This document shows positions 34,636 through 43,707 of a DNA stretch of 64,000 nt, in pieces. Below the pieces are notes generated by a model. The model saw nothing but the letters and a program-made list of their open reading frames with translations. It had not been told where the DNA came from and ran no database searches. The number at the start of each line of letters is the position of its first letter. The first letter of the stretch is position 1. This DNA comes from Desulfobacteraceae bacterium (GTDB lineage Bacteria > Desulfobacterota > Desulfobacteria > Desulfobacterales > Desulfosalsimonadaceae), in NCBI GenBank assembly GCA_014237465.1, contig JABZFM010000009.1:1-64000 (forward strand). Reading direction: 5' to 3'. The position numbers and the translations under genes are program-made.

Positions 34636-36171
34636 ATGCAACACGACAACACCTCAGCAACTTACCGCCCCCAATGGCGGACCGGCGTTGGTTTTTTATT
34701 TGCCGCCATCGGATCAGCAGTGGGACTTGGGAATATCTGGCGGTTTCCCTATATTGCCTATAAAAACGGGGGCGGCGCGTTTTTAATTCCCTACCTGGTG
34801 GCCCTGGTCACTGCCGGAATTCCGATTCTCGTGCTGGAGTTTGCCCTGGGGCATCAGAAAAAAGGGTCTGCGCCCAAGGCATTTTCCATGATCAATCGAA
34901 AGTATGAATGGCTTGGCTGGTGGTCGGTCATTTTTATCATGTTCGGCATTATGGCATATTATACGGTGGTGATCGGCTGGTGCTTTAATTATCTGTGTTT
35001 TTCATTTGCCCAGTCATGGGGCAATGATCCCAACTCTTTTTTCTTTGATTCGTTTTTACATACCTCATCAGGTGTCTGGGACATCCAGGGCATGAACCCC
35101 ATGATCCTGACAGCAGTTGCCCTGATCTGGTTTATTAACTGGGCCATTACCTTTCAAGGCCTTGAAAAAGGGATTGAACGGGCCGTGAAATTCATGATGC
35201 CGGTGTTATTCATCATCACCGCAATTATCGTGATCTGGTCTTTATTTTTAGATGGCGCGGGCAGCGGCATCAAACTATATCTGACCCCTGATTTTTCAAA
35301 GATCACCAATGTGGATGTCTGGGTGGCAGCCTACGGGCAGATATTCTTTTCCCTGTCCCTTGGATTCGGCATTATGATTGCCTATGCATCGTATTTGCCG
35401 CAAAATGCCAATATTTTTAAAAACAGTATTATCGTGGCCTGCACCAATAGTTTTTATGAAATATTTGCCGGGTTTGGGGTGTTTGCCGTTTTGGGATACA
35501 TGGCATTCAAACAGAGTGTGCCGATTCAGGAAACCGTCACCAGCGGTATTGGCCTGGCGTTTGTCGCCTACCCCAAGGCCATTTCCATGCTTCCGTTCGG
35601 CACGGTTTTTGGAATTTTGTTTTTCTTCCTGCTGTGCATTGCCGGAATATCCTCTTCGATTTCCATTATCGAAGCTTTTTCTGCTGCCTTAAATGACAAG
35701 TTCGGGCTGCAACGCAATAAAATGATCACCCTGCTGTGTGGATTCGGATTTCTTGAGTCCATGCTGTTTACCACCCATGCCGGACTTTTCTGGCTGGATA
35801 TTGTGGACCATTTTATCAATCATTACGGGTTGATTACAGTGGGGTTACTTGAAGCCGTCATTGTCGGCTGGATTTATAAAACCGATACGTTAAAGGCGCA
35901 TATATTGTCCCGGATGGGAGCATCCGGGACACAATACAAATTTTTCAGGCAAACGATTCTGCGCGTGTGGGAATTTTGCATTCGATATATTACACCGGCA
36001 GCCCTTGGCATTGCCCTGATCAACAGCCTGATCACTGAATTTTCAGAATCCTATGAAGGGTATCCGGTTTCCGGAATCATCATACTCGGTGTGGGATGGC
36101 TGCTGGTAACGCACGGTGCGGCAGTCGTTGTTTCAGGACTGGCTTGGAAGAAACCGCCTGGAAATGAATAA
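34636..36171 (+). CDS. Sodium-dependent amino acid/neurotransmitter symporter (SNF/NSS family)
   Basis: A 511-residue membrane protein with about 11-12 helices. The family signature in TM1 (AIGSAVGLGNIWRFPYI, with unwound GLGNIWRFP) is at residues about 19-36 and is followed by GGGAFLIPYL in TM2. The NSS fold has a Na+ and substrate site formed by TM1 and TM6; SLSLGFGIMIAY matches TM6. The substrate is probably an amino acid or related amine. It imports into the cytoplasm. It is a single gene, and its SD is not strong. Confidence 0.93.
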   Translation: MQHDNTSATYRPQWRTGVGFLFAAIGSAVGLGNIWRFPYIAYKNGGGAFLIPYLVALVTAGIPILVLEFALGHQKKGSAPKAFSMINRKYEWLGWWSVIFIMFGIMAYYTVVIGWCFNYLCFSFAQSWGNDPNSFFFDSFLHTSSGVWDIQGMNPMILTAVALIWFINWAITFQGLEKGIERAVKFMMPVLFIITAIIVIWSLFLDGAGSGIKLYLTPDFSKITNVDVWVAAYGQIFFSLSLGFGIMIAYASYLPQNANIFKNSIIVACTNSFYEIFAGFGVFAVLGYMAFKQSVPIQETVTSGIGLAFVAYPKAISMLPFGTVFGILFFFLLCIAGISSSISIIEAFSAALNDKFGLQRNKMITLLCGFGFLESMLFTTHAGLFWLDIVDHFINHYGLITVGLLEAVIVGWIYKTDTLKAHILSRMGASGTQYKFFRQTILRVWEFCIRYITPAALGIALINSLITEFSESYEGYPVSGIIILGVGWLLVTHGAAVVVSGLAWKKPPGNE

Positions 36172-36508
36172 TTCAAGATGTGACAATAGATATCCCCTCG
36201 GCTGCGCTGAAATGGGAAACAACTTTCAGATCAGAGATTTTGATCCGGGCATAAGATACTGTATTTGTGTAATCTTATGAATGTTAAAAACGTGGACTGC
36301 ACGATCAATTCATATATGCACATTGATTAGTCCTCCCGATAAATAGCTTCTCCGTTAAAGAGCATTGAAAAATTTAACAAAATTTTATATAATACTTTAA
36401 TTGGAAAATCCGGCACAAAAGCAGGCGACTATTGAATATCTAATGGTAGCTTTCTCGACAACACCTCGCCAAAAACTAAACACATAAACACAAAAAAAGA
36501 GAGGTAAT
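36172..36508. other. Intergenic region
   Basis: 337 bp, AT-rich. No gene, hairpin terminator or repeat recognised. GAGAGG SD at 36499-36504 belongs to the lectin gene. Confidence 0.3.
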
Positions 36509-36814
36509 ATGTCAACAAGCATTCAGACAGGGCGCCTATACTTCGACAAAGAAGTCAGTGACTACCGACTCGACGAAGGTAATGGTAAGCGGACGTTTAG
36601 GCGCTACGTTAAATTTGAACCGGAGTTTCAAAGCGCTAATGTACATGTCATAGTGCAGTTAGCTGGAGCAGATGTCAGTAAAGACACCAACTTGAGAGTA
36701 AAGATTTTTCCAGAGCGGATCTCAAATAAGGGATTTGAAATCGTTGTTTATACGTGGTCTGACACGATACTTTACGGGGTTGGTGTATCCTTCCTATCGT
36801 TCATTGATGTTTGA
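36509..36814 (+). CDS. H-type lectin domain protein
   Basis: A 101-residue single-domain protein fitting the H-type lectin fold (discoidin C-terminal/Helix pomatia agglutinin type). It has FRRYVKFEPEFQSANVHVIVQL, then a DTNLRVKIFPERIS turn, and a terminal GFEIVVYTWSDTILYGVGVSF strand pair. The Trp-Ser-Asp-Thr element is characteristic of the GalNAc-binding family. There is no signal peptide. It is an orphan gene with its own SD, in a region of lower GC flanked by repeats and by the ATPase insertion. It could be a secreted or phage-derived carbohydrate-binding protein. Confidence 0.75.
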   Translation: MSTSIQTGRLYFDKEVSDYRLDEGNGKRTFRRYVKFEPEFQSANVHVIVQLAGADVSKDTNLRVKIFPERISNKGFEIVVYTWSDTILYGVGVSFLSFIDV

Positions 36815-37088
36815 TCCGCATTAAAGCTACCAAGTCAGTGGAGCCAAACGGGACTATCCGCTCGTATGAGTGACTTGCTTGGTGTTCACCGGCTAACCGG
36901 TCACGGTGGCTCACTTTAGCGTTCTGGATAGGGGGGTCAAGGGATAGGGGGGTCTGCCCTTGACTCATTAAGAAGTTCATCAATAGCCGAGAGCAACCAG
37001 AAACCTGAAATGACAATAATTTTGGAACAGATTTATTTGAAAATAATTGAAAAAGTTTTGGCTCTGTCGAATTTATCAGTCAGCCGTG
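36815..37088. other. Intergenic region with short G-rich repeat
   Basis: Contains GGATAGGGGGGTC repeated at 36928 and 36942 and the inverted pair CACCGGCTAACCGGT near 36888. No gene. Confidence 0.35.
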
Positions 37089-37174
37089 TAATAGCTTCTG
37101 TACCACTCAATCAACTTTTCGATCCCCTCTTAATGGATATCTCTGGTTAAATCCGACGGCATTGTATAGATCAA
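37089..37174 (-). pseudogene. Partial copy of the 3' end of the UDP-sugar epimerase gene
   Basis: About 86 bp closely matches 38418-38506, the last 28 codons of the epimerase at 38408, including AAATCCGACGGCATT and ACCACTCAAT-AACTTTTCGAT. One base is deleted and roughly one in six bases differs. It lies directly downstream of the ATPase gene, whose stop codon is at its edge. Confidence 0.8.
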
Positions 37175-38301
37175 ATGATCTCACCCTTCCAAAGCTTGTC
37201 TAAAAACACCTTCCATGGAAAAATAACAATATCATCCTGTGTTGTTCTTTCATTTTGATCACAACTAATCACAGCAAAGTTCTGAATATTTCCTTCTTCT
37301 TTTAAGGCTCTAATTCCTTTAAGATGTTTTCCATAAATTAATTTTGAACTTTTTATTTCTATTGCCCATTTATCGCCCAGAATCAGATCCACTTCAAATC
37401 GAGAAGTAGAACGCCAATAAAACATTTTAATGTTTTTTCTCGCATATGATAGGAATGCTCTTACTTCAAGAAGGATAAAATGTTCAAACGCTTTTCCAAA
37501 CAGTTCCGATCCTTCCAGAATTTCACCACGGTTTGCAAGTGAATTTGTAACGCCGATATCGAAAAAATAGAGCTTTGAACGTGAAATTGCTTTTCTTCTC
37601 TTTGTTTTGGTGAACGGTTTAAGAGGAAAAGCCAACAGAGTATCTTCTAATATCTGAATATAATTTTTAATGGAATTCGGAGAGACGCCACAATCTCCGG
37701 CAATAGATTGAAAGCTTATCTCTTCTCCATTGCTTAAAGCAATTAATTCGAGGAATTCAGAAAATTGCACGATTTTACGGGTTAATGCTTCATTTTGTAT
37801 TTCTTCTCTTAAATATAATGAAGTGTAAGCCCTAAGCTCTTCAACGTATTCATCGCTGGGATAAACGACCGGCAACCCACCCCGATTGAGATACGTCAGT
37901 AAATCAAAATCTGGAATTTCATATGAAGTAAGGGGAAATAGTTCAGCCCACCAGGCTCGTCCAGCCAGCAAATTAGCGCCGCCTCTTTTTAGTTTTCGGG
38001 AACTGCTTCCAGTCAGTAAAAAGGTCAATCTTTCCGATTCAATAAGACGATGAACCTCATCTAACAACTCAGGAAGTTTTTGGATTTCGTCTATAACAAC
38101 TATTGGTTTTAATTTTTGGTCAGAAAGGATTGATGGATTTCTTAGATAATTACGATAAGTTTTACTTTCCAGTAAATCAATTACTGTGGCATTTGACAGG
38201 GTGTGCTTTATTAAAGTTGTTTTTCCGGTTCCCCGGGGACCAAAAAGAAAAAAAGATTTTTTTTTCAATAAAGCTGTCAATCCAAGAGTTCTTTTATACA
38301 T
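37171..38301 (-). CDS. AAA+ ATPase with C-terminal DUF4143 nuclease-like domain
   Basis: A 376-residue protein. Walker A GPRGTGKT at 21-28, Walker B VVIDE (D71-E72), a sensor-1 LLTGSSSR, then a winged-helix-like middle. The C-terminal DUF4143 part has a PD-(D/E)xK-like pattern: D305 in FEVDLIL, E315 and K317 in IEIKSS. The family is widespread, horizontally mobile and often found as single-gene insertions. Some members act with toxins or in defence, but function is unknown. It sits between a complete epimerase gene and a partial copy of that gene's 3' end. Confidence 0.9.
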   Translation of the reverse strand: MYKRTLGLTALLKKKSFFLFGPRGTGKTTLIKHTLSNATVIDLLESKTYRNYLRNPSILSDQKLKPIVVIDEIQKLPELLDEVHRLIESERLTFLLTGSSSRKLKRGGANLLAGRAWWAELFPLTSYEIPDFDLLTYLNRGGLPVVYPSDEYVEELRAYTSLYLREEIQNEALTRKIVQFSEFLELIALSNGEEISFQSIAGDCGVSPNSIKNYIQILEDTLLAFPLKPFTKTKRRKAISRSKLYFFDIGVTNSLANRGEILEGSELFGKAFEHFILLEVRAFLSYARKNIKMFYWRSTSRFEVDLILGDKWAIEIKSSKLIYGKHLKGIRALKEEGNIQNFAVISCDQNERTTQDDIVIFPWKVFLDKLWKGEII

Positions 38302-38407
38302 TTTATACCTCGGAACTATTTCGGTTTATCATCATATTCCGCAATACAGTTTCAGTATATTACAAAAGAAACATTATTTCAACCCTGGATCGTGATAATT
38401 AAGTGAG

Positions 38408-39430
38408 TTACCCCTGGTAATACGACTTATACCACTCAATAAACTTTTCGATTCCCTCTTCAATGGATGTTTCCGGCTTAAATCCGACGGCATTATATAA
38501 ATCATCGATGTTTGCATAGGTTGCGGCAACATCTCCGGGCTGAATATCCATCAACTCTTTTTCAGCCTTCCGGCCCAGCGCTTTTTCAATGGCTTCAATA
38601 AACCGCATCAGTTCAACGGGATTGTTATTTCCAATGTTAAAAATCCGGTAGGGTTTATACGATGTCCCACAATCCGGCGCATCACCTGACCAGTTAAGAT
38701 TCGGTTCCGGCACTGCGTTGATAACGCGCACAACGCCTTCGACAATGTCATCAATGTAGGTAAAATCCCGCTGCATTTTGCCGTGGTTAAATACCTTGAT
38801 GGGCTTATTGTCTAAAATGGCTTTTGTGAACAGGAACAATGCCATGTCCGGTCGGCCCCAGGGACCGTATACGGTAAAAAAACGGAGACCGGTACAGGGC
38901 AGATTATATAAATGGCTGTACGTGTGGGCCATTAGTTCATTGGATTTTTTGGTTGCCGCATACAATGATACCGGGTGGTCCACATTATCATGGACGGAGA
39001 ACGGCATATTGGTGTTGGCGCCGTAAACAGAACTTGACGACGCAAACACCAGGTGTTTGACATGATTGTGGCGGCAGCACTCCAGGATATTAACAAATCC
39101 CACAAGGTTGGACTCGACATAGGCATGGGGGTTGATCAGCGAATACCGGACCCCGGCCTGGGCTGCGAGATTCACCACCACATCAACCGGATGGGCGTTG
39201 AAAATTTTCTTCAGCCCTTCAAGATCACACAGATCCGTCTGAAAAAAAGTAAACCGGGGATTTTGCGTCAGTAATTTTAAACGGTCTTTTTTCAAATTCA
39301 CATCATAATAATCATTTAAATTATCCACGCCAAAGACATTAAATCCATCGCCTAAAAGTCGCTTTGCCAGATGGAATCCGATAAAACCGGCCGCACCGGT
39401 GATCAATATATTTTTAAATTCTGAAGTCAT
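38408..39430 (-). CDS. UDP-glucuronate 4-epimerase-like NAD-dependent epimerase
   Basis: A 340-residue extended SDR. It has a Rossmann TGAAGFIG motif (about 10-17), then [18 protein letters not shown], which is typical of UDP-glucuronate 4-epimerases (CapI/LspL). Catalytic Ser in FASSSSVYG and Y-x3-K in [19 protein letters not shown] and an NIGNNNPV cofactor/substrate region complete the family pattern. It makes UDP-galacturonate for surface polysaccharide. The 3' 90 bp are duplicated downstream beyond the ATPase gene. UDP-sugar dehydrogenase at 55027 could be a pathway partner. Confidence 0.92.
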   Translation of the reverse strand: MTSEFKNILITGAAGFIGFHLAKRLLGDGFNVFGVDNLNDYYDVNLKKDRLKLLTQNPRFTFFQTDLCDLEGLKKIFNAHPVDVVVNLAAQAGVRYSLINPHAYVESNLVGFVNILECCRHNHVKHLVFASSSSVYGANTNMPFSVHDNVDHPVSLYAATKKSNELMAHTYSHLYNLPCTGLRFFTVYGPWGRPDMALFLFTKAILDNKPIKVFNHGKMQRDFTYIDDIVEGVVRVINAVPEPNLNWSGDAPDCGTSYKPYRIFNIGNNNPVELMRFIEAIEKALGRKAEKELMDIQPGDVAATYANIDDLYNAVGFKPETSIEEGIEKFIEWYKSYYQG

Positions 39431-39475
39431 TTTTCCGCTCTACTTTTTATTATGATTCAAGTTTGATATCCATTG

Positions 39476-39617
39476 CCTGAACGAAAAACCCTCAATCATA
39501 ACTTTTCTGTCATTGAGTGAGGTACGACGTCAAGCAATCTCATTCAATCCAGGGGATTACTTCGTCGTTCGTTCCTCTCTCTCCGTAATGACAAATTGGA
39601 TTTAGAAGTTTTCGTTC
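39476..39617. repeat. TGTCATTG...GTAATGACA palindromic repeat (copy 1)
   Basis: Outer ends CCTGAACGAAAA and TTTTCGTTC are inverted. Inner TGTCATTG and CGTAATGACA are also inverted. GATTACTTCGTCGTTCGTTCC forms the middle. Copy 2 is at 59246-59427. This is a well-known type of repeat in many bacterial genomes. Confidence 0.75.
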
Positions 39618-39626
39618 TATTATTCA

Positions 39627-41114
39627 TTACATTCTGTTCAGCAAATCAATCAACAGCCTCACCCCAAAACCGGTCCCGCCGGCACCGCAATAGTCTCCGG
39701 CTTTTTTGGAATAAGCCGGACCGGCAATATCAATGTGAGCCCATCGTGTGTTTTCGACAAATTCAGACAAAAACAACGCCGCTGTAATCGCCCCGCCCCA
39801 CCGGTTACTGCTCATATTATTAATATCTGCAAATTCACTCTTCAACAGCTTCCTGTAATCCTCCGGCATGGGCATGGCCCAGCACCGTTCTGCTGTGGCC
39901 TCTCCTGATGCGACAATATCTTTTGCCAGTTCCATATCAGTAGAAAACACCCCGGCAATCTTTTCACCCAGTGCAACGACACAGGCGCCGGTCAATGTCG
40001 CCATATCAATCATTACATCCGGCTTAAACATTTTATTCGCGTAAGCCATGGCATCAATTAAAATCAGCCGGCCTTCGGCATCTGTATTCCCGATTTCAAT
40101 GGTTTTTCCGCTGTATGATTTGATGATATCCCCGGGACGTGTGGCATCCCCGGACGGCATATTCTCCACCACCGGAATAACGCCCACAACCCTGAATTTA
40201 TGTTTCAGCCGGGCCAGCGTAATCAGGGTTCCGGCAACCGATGCAGCCCCGGACATATCCATCTTCATTTCATCTAAAGATCCGGAAGGCTTTAAATTGA
40301 TACCGCCGGAGTCAAACGTCACTCCTTTGCCCACCAGCACAACCGTTTTTTTCTTTTTGGGTGATTTTTTATTTTTAAACGGATTATAGTCCAATATCAG
40401 CAGACGGGGTTTGCTACGACTGCCAGCCCCCACCGCCAGGATCGCGCCCATGCCGTTTTGTTTCAACGCTTTTTCGTCCAGAATAGAAAAAGACAAATCT
40501 TCTTTTTCAGCAGCTTTCACCATTGACCGGACAAAACGATCCGGTCGTTTATCATTGGGCGGCATACTGACCCACTCCCTGGCCAGATTGGTTCCCTTGC
40601 AAATTGTTTCAATCCGTGATGGCAGAAGCCTCTGCCTTTTTGCAATTTTTGAATCCGTAAAAACAGATACGGTTTTTAACGGTTTTTCCTTTTTATCCTT
40701 CTTGTATTTATCAAAGATATGATTGCCAAGAAAGGCACCTTCAAATATTGCACCCAAAGCCACGTCGTCTTTCAGGTCCAGCTTTTCAGTGCATGGCGCA
40801 CATAAGATAATTTCAGACAGCTCTTTTTTGATCAGCAGCTTCACGCTTTTACCGGCAAAAATCCGCATAGTTTCTTCGTCAATTTTTTCAAGCTTGCCGA
40901 GTCCGATGAATAAAATTCGATCCGACTTACTGTCCGCCGGATCGTACAGAACAACGGAATCACCGTTTTTCCCTTTAAACTCTTTTATCTTCCGGGCATT
41001 TTCAGTCAAACCGATAATTGCCGGATCATCATGAATCTCTGCGTCCTCGCATACCGGAACAACCAGGCATTCTGTCTTTTTTTTAAGTATTTCACCGGAT
41101 AACAATTTTAACAT
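39627..41114 (-). CDS. pepA: Leucyl aminopeptidase (cytosol aminopeptidase, M17)
   Basis: A 495-residue protein of usual length. The N-terminal macro-like domain is followed by the M17 catalytic domain. Metal and active-site segments are VGKGVTFDSGGINLKPS (Lys and Asp), MKMDMSGAA, and the PROSITE-type signature NTDAEGRLIL. It releases N-terminal residues from peptides using two metal ions; it forms hexamers in the cytoplasm. It is 12 bp downstream of the TerB-DnaJ gene, same operon. Confidence 0.95.
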   Translation of the reverse strand: MLKLLSGEILKKKTECLVVPVCEDAEIHDDPAIIGLTENARKIKEFKGKNGDSVVLYDPADSKSDRILFIGLGKLEKIDEETMRIFAGKSVKLLIKKELSEIILCAPCTEKLDLKDDVALGAIFEGAFLGNHIFDKYKKDKKEKPLKTVSVFTDSKIAKRQRLLPSRIETICKGTNLAREWVSMPPNDKRPDRFVRSMVKAAEKEDLSFSILDEKALKQNGMGAILAVGAGSRSKPRLLILDYNPFKNKKSPKKKKTVVLVGKGVTFDSGGINLKPSGSLDEMKMDMSGAASVAGTLITLARLKHKFRVVGVIPVVENMPSGDATRPGDIIKSYSGKTIEIGNTDAEGRLILIDAMAYANKMFKPDVMIDMATLTGACVVALGEKIAGVFSTDMELAKDIVASGEATAERCWAMPMPEDYRKLLKSEFADINNMSSNRWGGAITAALFLSEFVENTRWAHIDIAGPAYSKKAGDYCGAGGTGFGVRLLIDLLNRM

Positions 41115-41126
41115 GAGCGACCTCCT

Positions 41127-41885
41127 TTATAAACCCCGATCTTTTTTCACCATTTCATAGGCTTCCTGAATTTCCCTGAACTTTTCATGGGCAAACGTAA
41201 CAAATTCCTCGGGCAGCCCTTTTGAAGCAATGGTATCTGGATGATAATCCCTGACCAGCTTCCGGTATTGACTTTTTATCTTATCATCTGAATCACTGTT
41301 TGAACACCCCAGAATTTTATAATACTTGTCCGAATCAGGGGTATATCTTGATTTAAATTTCAGATACGCGTCATTGCTGAATTTAAAAATTTCGGCGGCA
41401 GACTTGATCAGTCGTTCTTCAACGGCATTCAACGCCCCGTCCGCCAGTGCAACACGAAACAGTATATCAATCATCAACTCCAAAAGCTGCGGCTGATGAT
41501 TAAAATGCTGAAAAAACTGTCCGGCAAAATTTTCAAAAGATTCCTTAGAATCCAATGCCGCCCGGAAAATATGTTCGGCCGCCAGCCTGCTTTGTGCGTT
41601 CAAATGAAGATCATCGACCATGAACTGCCTGACTGTTTGAATTTCAGGTTCAGTGACCTGACCGTCCGATCTGATCAATTTGGCCAGCATGGAAAAAGAC
41701 GCTACAAAAAAAGTCATTTGTGCTGTTTCACCATTCGACAGCCGGTTGCTATCTTTTCCGATGGCAACCGGTCCAATATTTTCAGCGTCAAACATATGAC
41801 CAAAGGCAGCGCCTGCGACTGCACCCACAGGACCGCCGATGGCAAACCCGATGGTTCCGCCGACTACTTTACCCAACCAGCTCAT
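41127..41885 (-). CDS. TerB-like/DnaJ-domain protein (DjlA-type)
   Basis: A 252-residue protein. A glycine-rich hydrophobic N-terminus (KVVGGTIGFAIGGPVGAVAGAA, written as part of a membrane-insertion motif of DjlA-like proteins) leads to a TerB-like helical domain (about 55-165) and a C-terminal J domain with YYKILGCSNSDSDDKIK and the HPD motif at 215-217. DjlA-type co-chaperones act at the inner membrane, stimulating DnaK. It is the first gene of an operon with pepA. Confidence 0.88.
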   Translation of the reverse strand: MSWLGKVVGGTIGFAIGGPVGAVAGAAFGHMFDAENIGPVAIGKDSNRLSNGETAQMTFFVASFSMLAKLIRSDGQVTEPEIQTVRQFMVDDLHLNAQSRLAAEHIFRAALDSKESFENFAGQFFQHFNHQPQLLELMIDILFRVALADGALNAVEERLIKSAAEIFKFSNDAYLKFKSRYTPDSDKYYKILGCSNSDSDDKIKSQYRKLVRDYHPDTIASKGLPEEFVTFAHEKFREIQEAYEMVKKDRGL

Positions 41886-41962
41886 GTATTATCCTTTTAT
41901 TAAAATCTTGCTGATATTTTTTATTATCATTTTGCCACTTTTAAAATAATGCATCATCGCCA

Positions 41963-42087
41963 TATGGCAAAGAAAAAAGCTTCAAATGCAAGGCGCACAA
42001 ATTCTGAGGAATGAGGCGTAGCTTGCCTACTCCGCAATGACGAAGAATGCAGTGTAACACAGGATTTGAGCTTTTTACGAAGCCATC
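41963..42087. repeat. GATGGC...GCCATC palindromic repeat (copy 3)
   Basis: From TATGGCAAAGAAAAAAGC to GCTTTTTACGAAGCCATC. The right end overlaps the 3' end of cinA and encodes its last three residues (Met-Ala-Ser) and stop. Copy 4 (45174) is in the opposite orientation. Confidence 0.8.
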
Positions 42088-43331
42088 AGTATTTGTTTTC
42101 GTAGAAGGTCAAGTGCACATATGGCAAAAATCTGCTTGTTTGACAAGCGCTCTTTAAACGGCGAGTGGAATCTGTATCCCAGGGTTTTATCTTTCATTGA
42201 AATACCGACACATACGGTTCCAACTGGCTTTTCGTCGGTTCCGCCGGTCGGCCCGGCGATCCCGCTGGTGGCAAGACCGCAAGTCGCGCCAGAAATTCTG
42301 CGCGCCCCATCCGCCATTTCCCTGACCGTTTCTTCAGAAACAGCCCCATATGTTTTCAATGTCTTTTCAGATACCCCCAGAATGCTTACCTTGGCCTCGT
42401 TTGAATAGGTAACGCCGGAAAACAGAAAATAATCGGAACTCCCGGCAATATTTGTCAGTAAGTGCGCAATTAGGCCACCGGTACAGCTTTCCGCAACCCC
42501 AATAGTGACCCTGCTTTTAATCAAAAGGGAAGCAATCTCCGCCTCCATTGATCTTCCTTCCAGAGAAAAGACCTTATCCCCGAGTTGTTCTGCGCTCCAC
42601 TTGCCTGCTTTTTCAATTTCATCCACAAGGCTTGCCCTGTCGGTACCAACAGCGGTCATTTTTACCGTGATAACCGGAAACCGTGCCAGCATTCCGAGTT
42701 TCACATTGGGAAATAATGATTCAAATCGATTGAGTTTTTCATTGACCAGCGCTTCCGGTAATCCGAAAAGAGATAGCTGTTTTCTCAAGGTGACGGTATC
42801 CTGCTGTTCGCCGAAAAATGCAAGAATATCCGGAACAACGGCTTCGGAAACCATTCTTTCCATTTCCTTTGGCACCCCGGGGAGAAAATAACACCGGCAT
42901 CTGCCGATATTGAATATAAATCCGGGTGCTGTTCCATATGCGTTCACGATGGGAGAAGCTCCGGCCGGCAGCATGGCCTGCTTGATGTCTGACCTGGACA
43001 TCTTACGGGAAAATTTTGCAAAATACGTTTTAATGGATTTTGCGGCATCCGGGTCAAGTTGAAGATCAACGCCAAAGGCTTTGGCCGCAGCTTCAGCCGA
43101 GAGGTCATCAATTGTTGGCCCAAGCCCGCCGGTTATAACAGCAATATCTGCACGGACAGCTATTTCTGAAAGCATGGATGCCAACTCGTCCATGTTATCA
43201 CCGACACAACTGTGCCGTGTCACATGAGCACCAATTTCGTTTAAAAGAACCGCTATGTGCGCTGAATTAGAATCAATAACAGATCCCTGACAAATCTCAT
43301 CACCGGTTGACAATATTTCAGCGATCATCAT
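42075..43331 (-). CDS. cinA: CinA-family competence/damage-inducible protein
   Basis: A 418-residue protein. The N-terminal MoCF/COG1058 domain (ILSTGDEICQG, VITGGLGPTIDDLSAEA, PAPGF-like GTAPGF) is followed by a linker and the C-terminal CinA domain (AESCTGGLIAHLL, GVTYSNEAK, SGIAGPTGGTDEKPVG) with nicotinamide-nucleotide amidase activity. CinA is a dual ADP-ribose pyrophosphatase/NMN deamidase for pyridine nucleotide salvage. I chose ATG 43331; a GTG at 43337 is in frame. The C-terminal MAS comes from a dispersed repeat. Confidence 0.93.
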   Translation of the reverse strand: MMIAEILSTGDEICQGSVIDSNSAHIAVLLNEIGAHVTRHSCVGDNMDELASMLSEIAVRADIAVITGGLGPTIDDLSAEAAAKAFGVDLQLDPDAAKSIKTYFAKFSRKMSRSDIKQAMLPAGASPIVNAYGTAPGFIFNIGRCRCYFLPGVPKEMERMVSEAVVPDILAFFGEQQDTVTLRKQLSLFGLPEALVNEKLNRFESLFPNVKLGMLARFPVITVKMTAVGTDRASLVDEIEKAGKWSAEQLGDKVFSLEGRSMEAEIASLLIKSRVTIGVAESCTGGLIAHLLTNIAGSSDYFLFSGVTYSNEAKVSILGVSEKTLKTYGAVSEETVREMADGARRISGATCGLATSGIAGPTGGTDEKPVGTVCVGISMKDKTLGYRFHSPFKERLSNKQIFAICALDLLRKQILMAS

Positions 43332-43435
43332 TTTCACCTTTAGATTCCATTTATATGTATTATAACTGAAGTAATTGTATATAATAAACTATTATAAAAA
43401 AATCAAAATTACCTTAATCAAATTTTAAAAACCGC

Positions 43436-43464
43436 TTGACAAAAAACCTGTATACATTTATCTG
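43436..43464 (+). promoter_or_regulatory. Putative trp operon promoter
   Basis: Perfect -35 TTGACA at 43436-43441 and, after 17 bp, a weak -10 TATCTG at 43459-43464. Predicted transcript start is near 43470, about 15 bp before the leader-peptide ATG. Upstream DNA is very AT-rich. No TrpR operator-like palindrome was recognised. Confidence 0.5.
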
Positions 43465-43485
43465 TAAAAAATTGGTATTAATATA

Positions 43486-43572
43486 ATGAATAAAAAAATT
43501 AAGCAAAATACTTACGCAGGAAATTACTTTTGGTGGTGGCAGGCTGACATAACGAGCCTTGCTGACGGATAG
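43486..43572 (+). CDS. trpL: trp leader peptide
   Basis: A 28-codon ORF (MNKKIKQNTYAGNYFWWWQA then DITSLADG, stop TAG). Three consecutive Trp codons at 43531-43539 sit directly before RNA region 1. Ribosome stalling there when charged tRNA-Trp is scarce would control the downstream terminator. The SD is weak. Confidence 0.9.
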   Translation: MNKKIKQNTYAGNYFWWWQADITSLADG

Positions 43573-43637
43573 ATACCTGTATCATAAAAATAAAAATACT
43601 TAAGACCGTGGGCAGCCTCAAACCCGCGGTTTTTTTA
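43538..43637 (+). terminator. trp attenuator with intrinsic terminator
   Basis: Region 1:2 hairpin: GGCAGGCT (43538-43545) with AGCCTTGC (43555-43562). Region 2:3 antiterminator: GCTGACGG (43561-43568) with CCGT-ggg-CAGC (43606-43616). Region 3:4 terminator: ACCGTGGG (43605-43612) with CCCGCGGT (43623-43630, one G.U), then seven T's. These mutually exclusive pairs are the classic attenuation design. Confidence 0.88.
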
Positions 43638-43648
43638 TCTGAATTAAA

Positions 43649-43680
43649 AGACCGTGGGAACTTCCCCGGTCTTTTTTTTT
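43649..43680 (+). terminator. Second intrinsic terminator in trp leader
   Basis: GACCG(t)GGG at 43650-43658 pairs with CCCCGGTC at 43664-43671 with a one-base bulge and a 5-nt loop, followed by a run of nine T's. It repeats AGACCGTGGG of the first terminator. Its 5' arm can also pair with CCCGCGGT of the first (43623-43630), which would disrupt both. Confidence 0.8.
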
Positions 43681-43707
43681 GAGGTAAAAATTTTAAAGGA
43701 GATGGAT

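Noticed and set aside
43654-43707. GTG start that would lengthen TrpE by 18 residues
   Set aside because: It lies within the second terminator hairpin. ATG 43708 has a good SD and matches TrpE.
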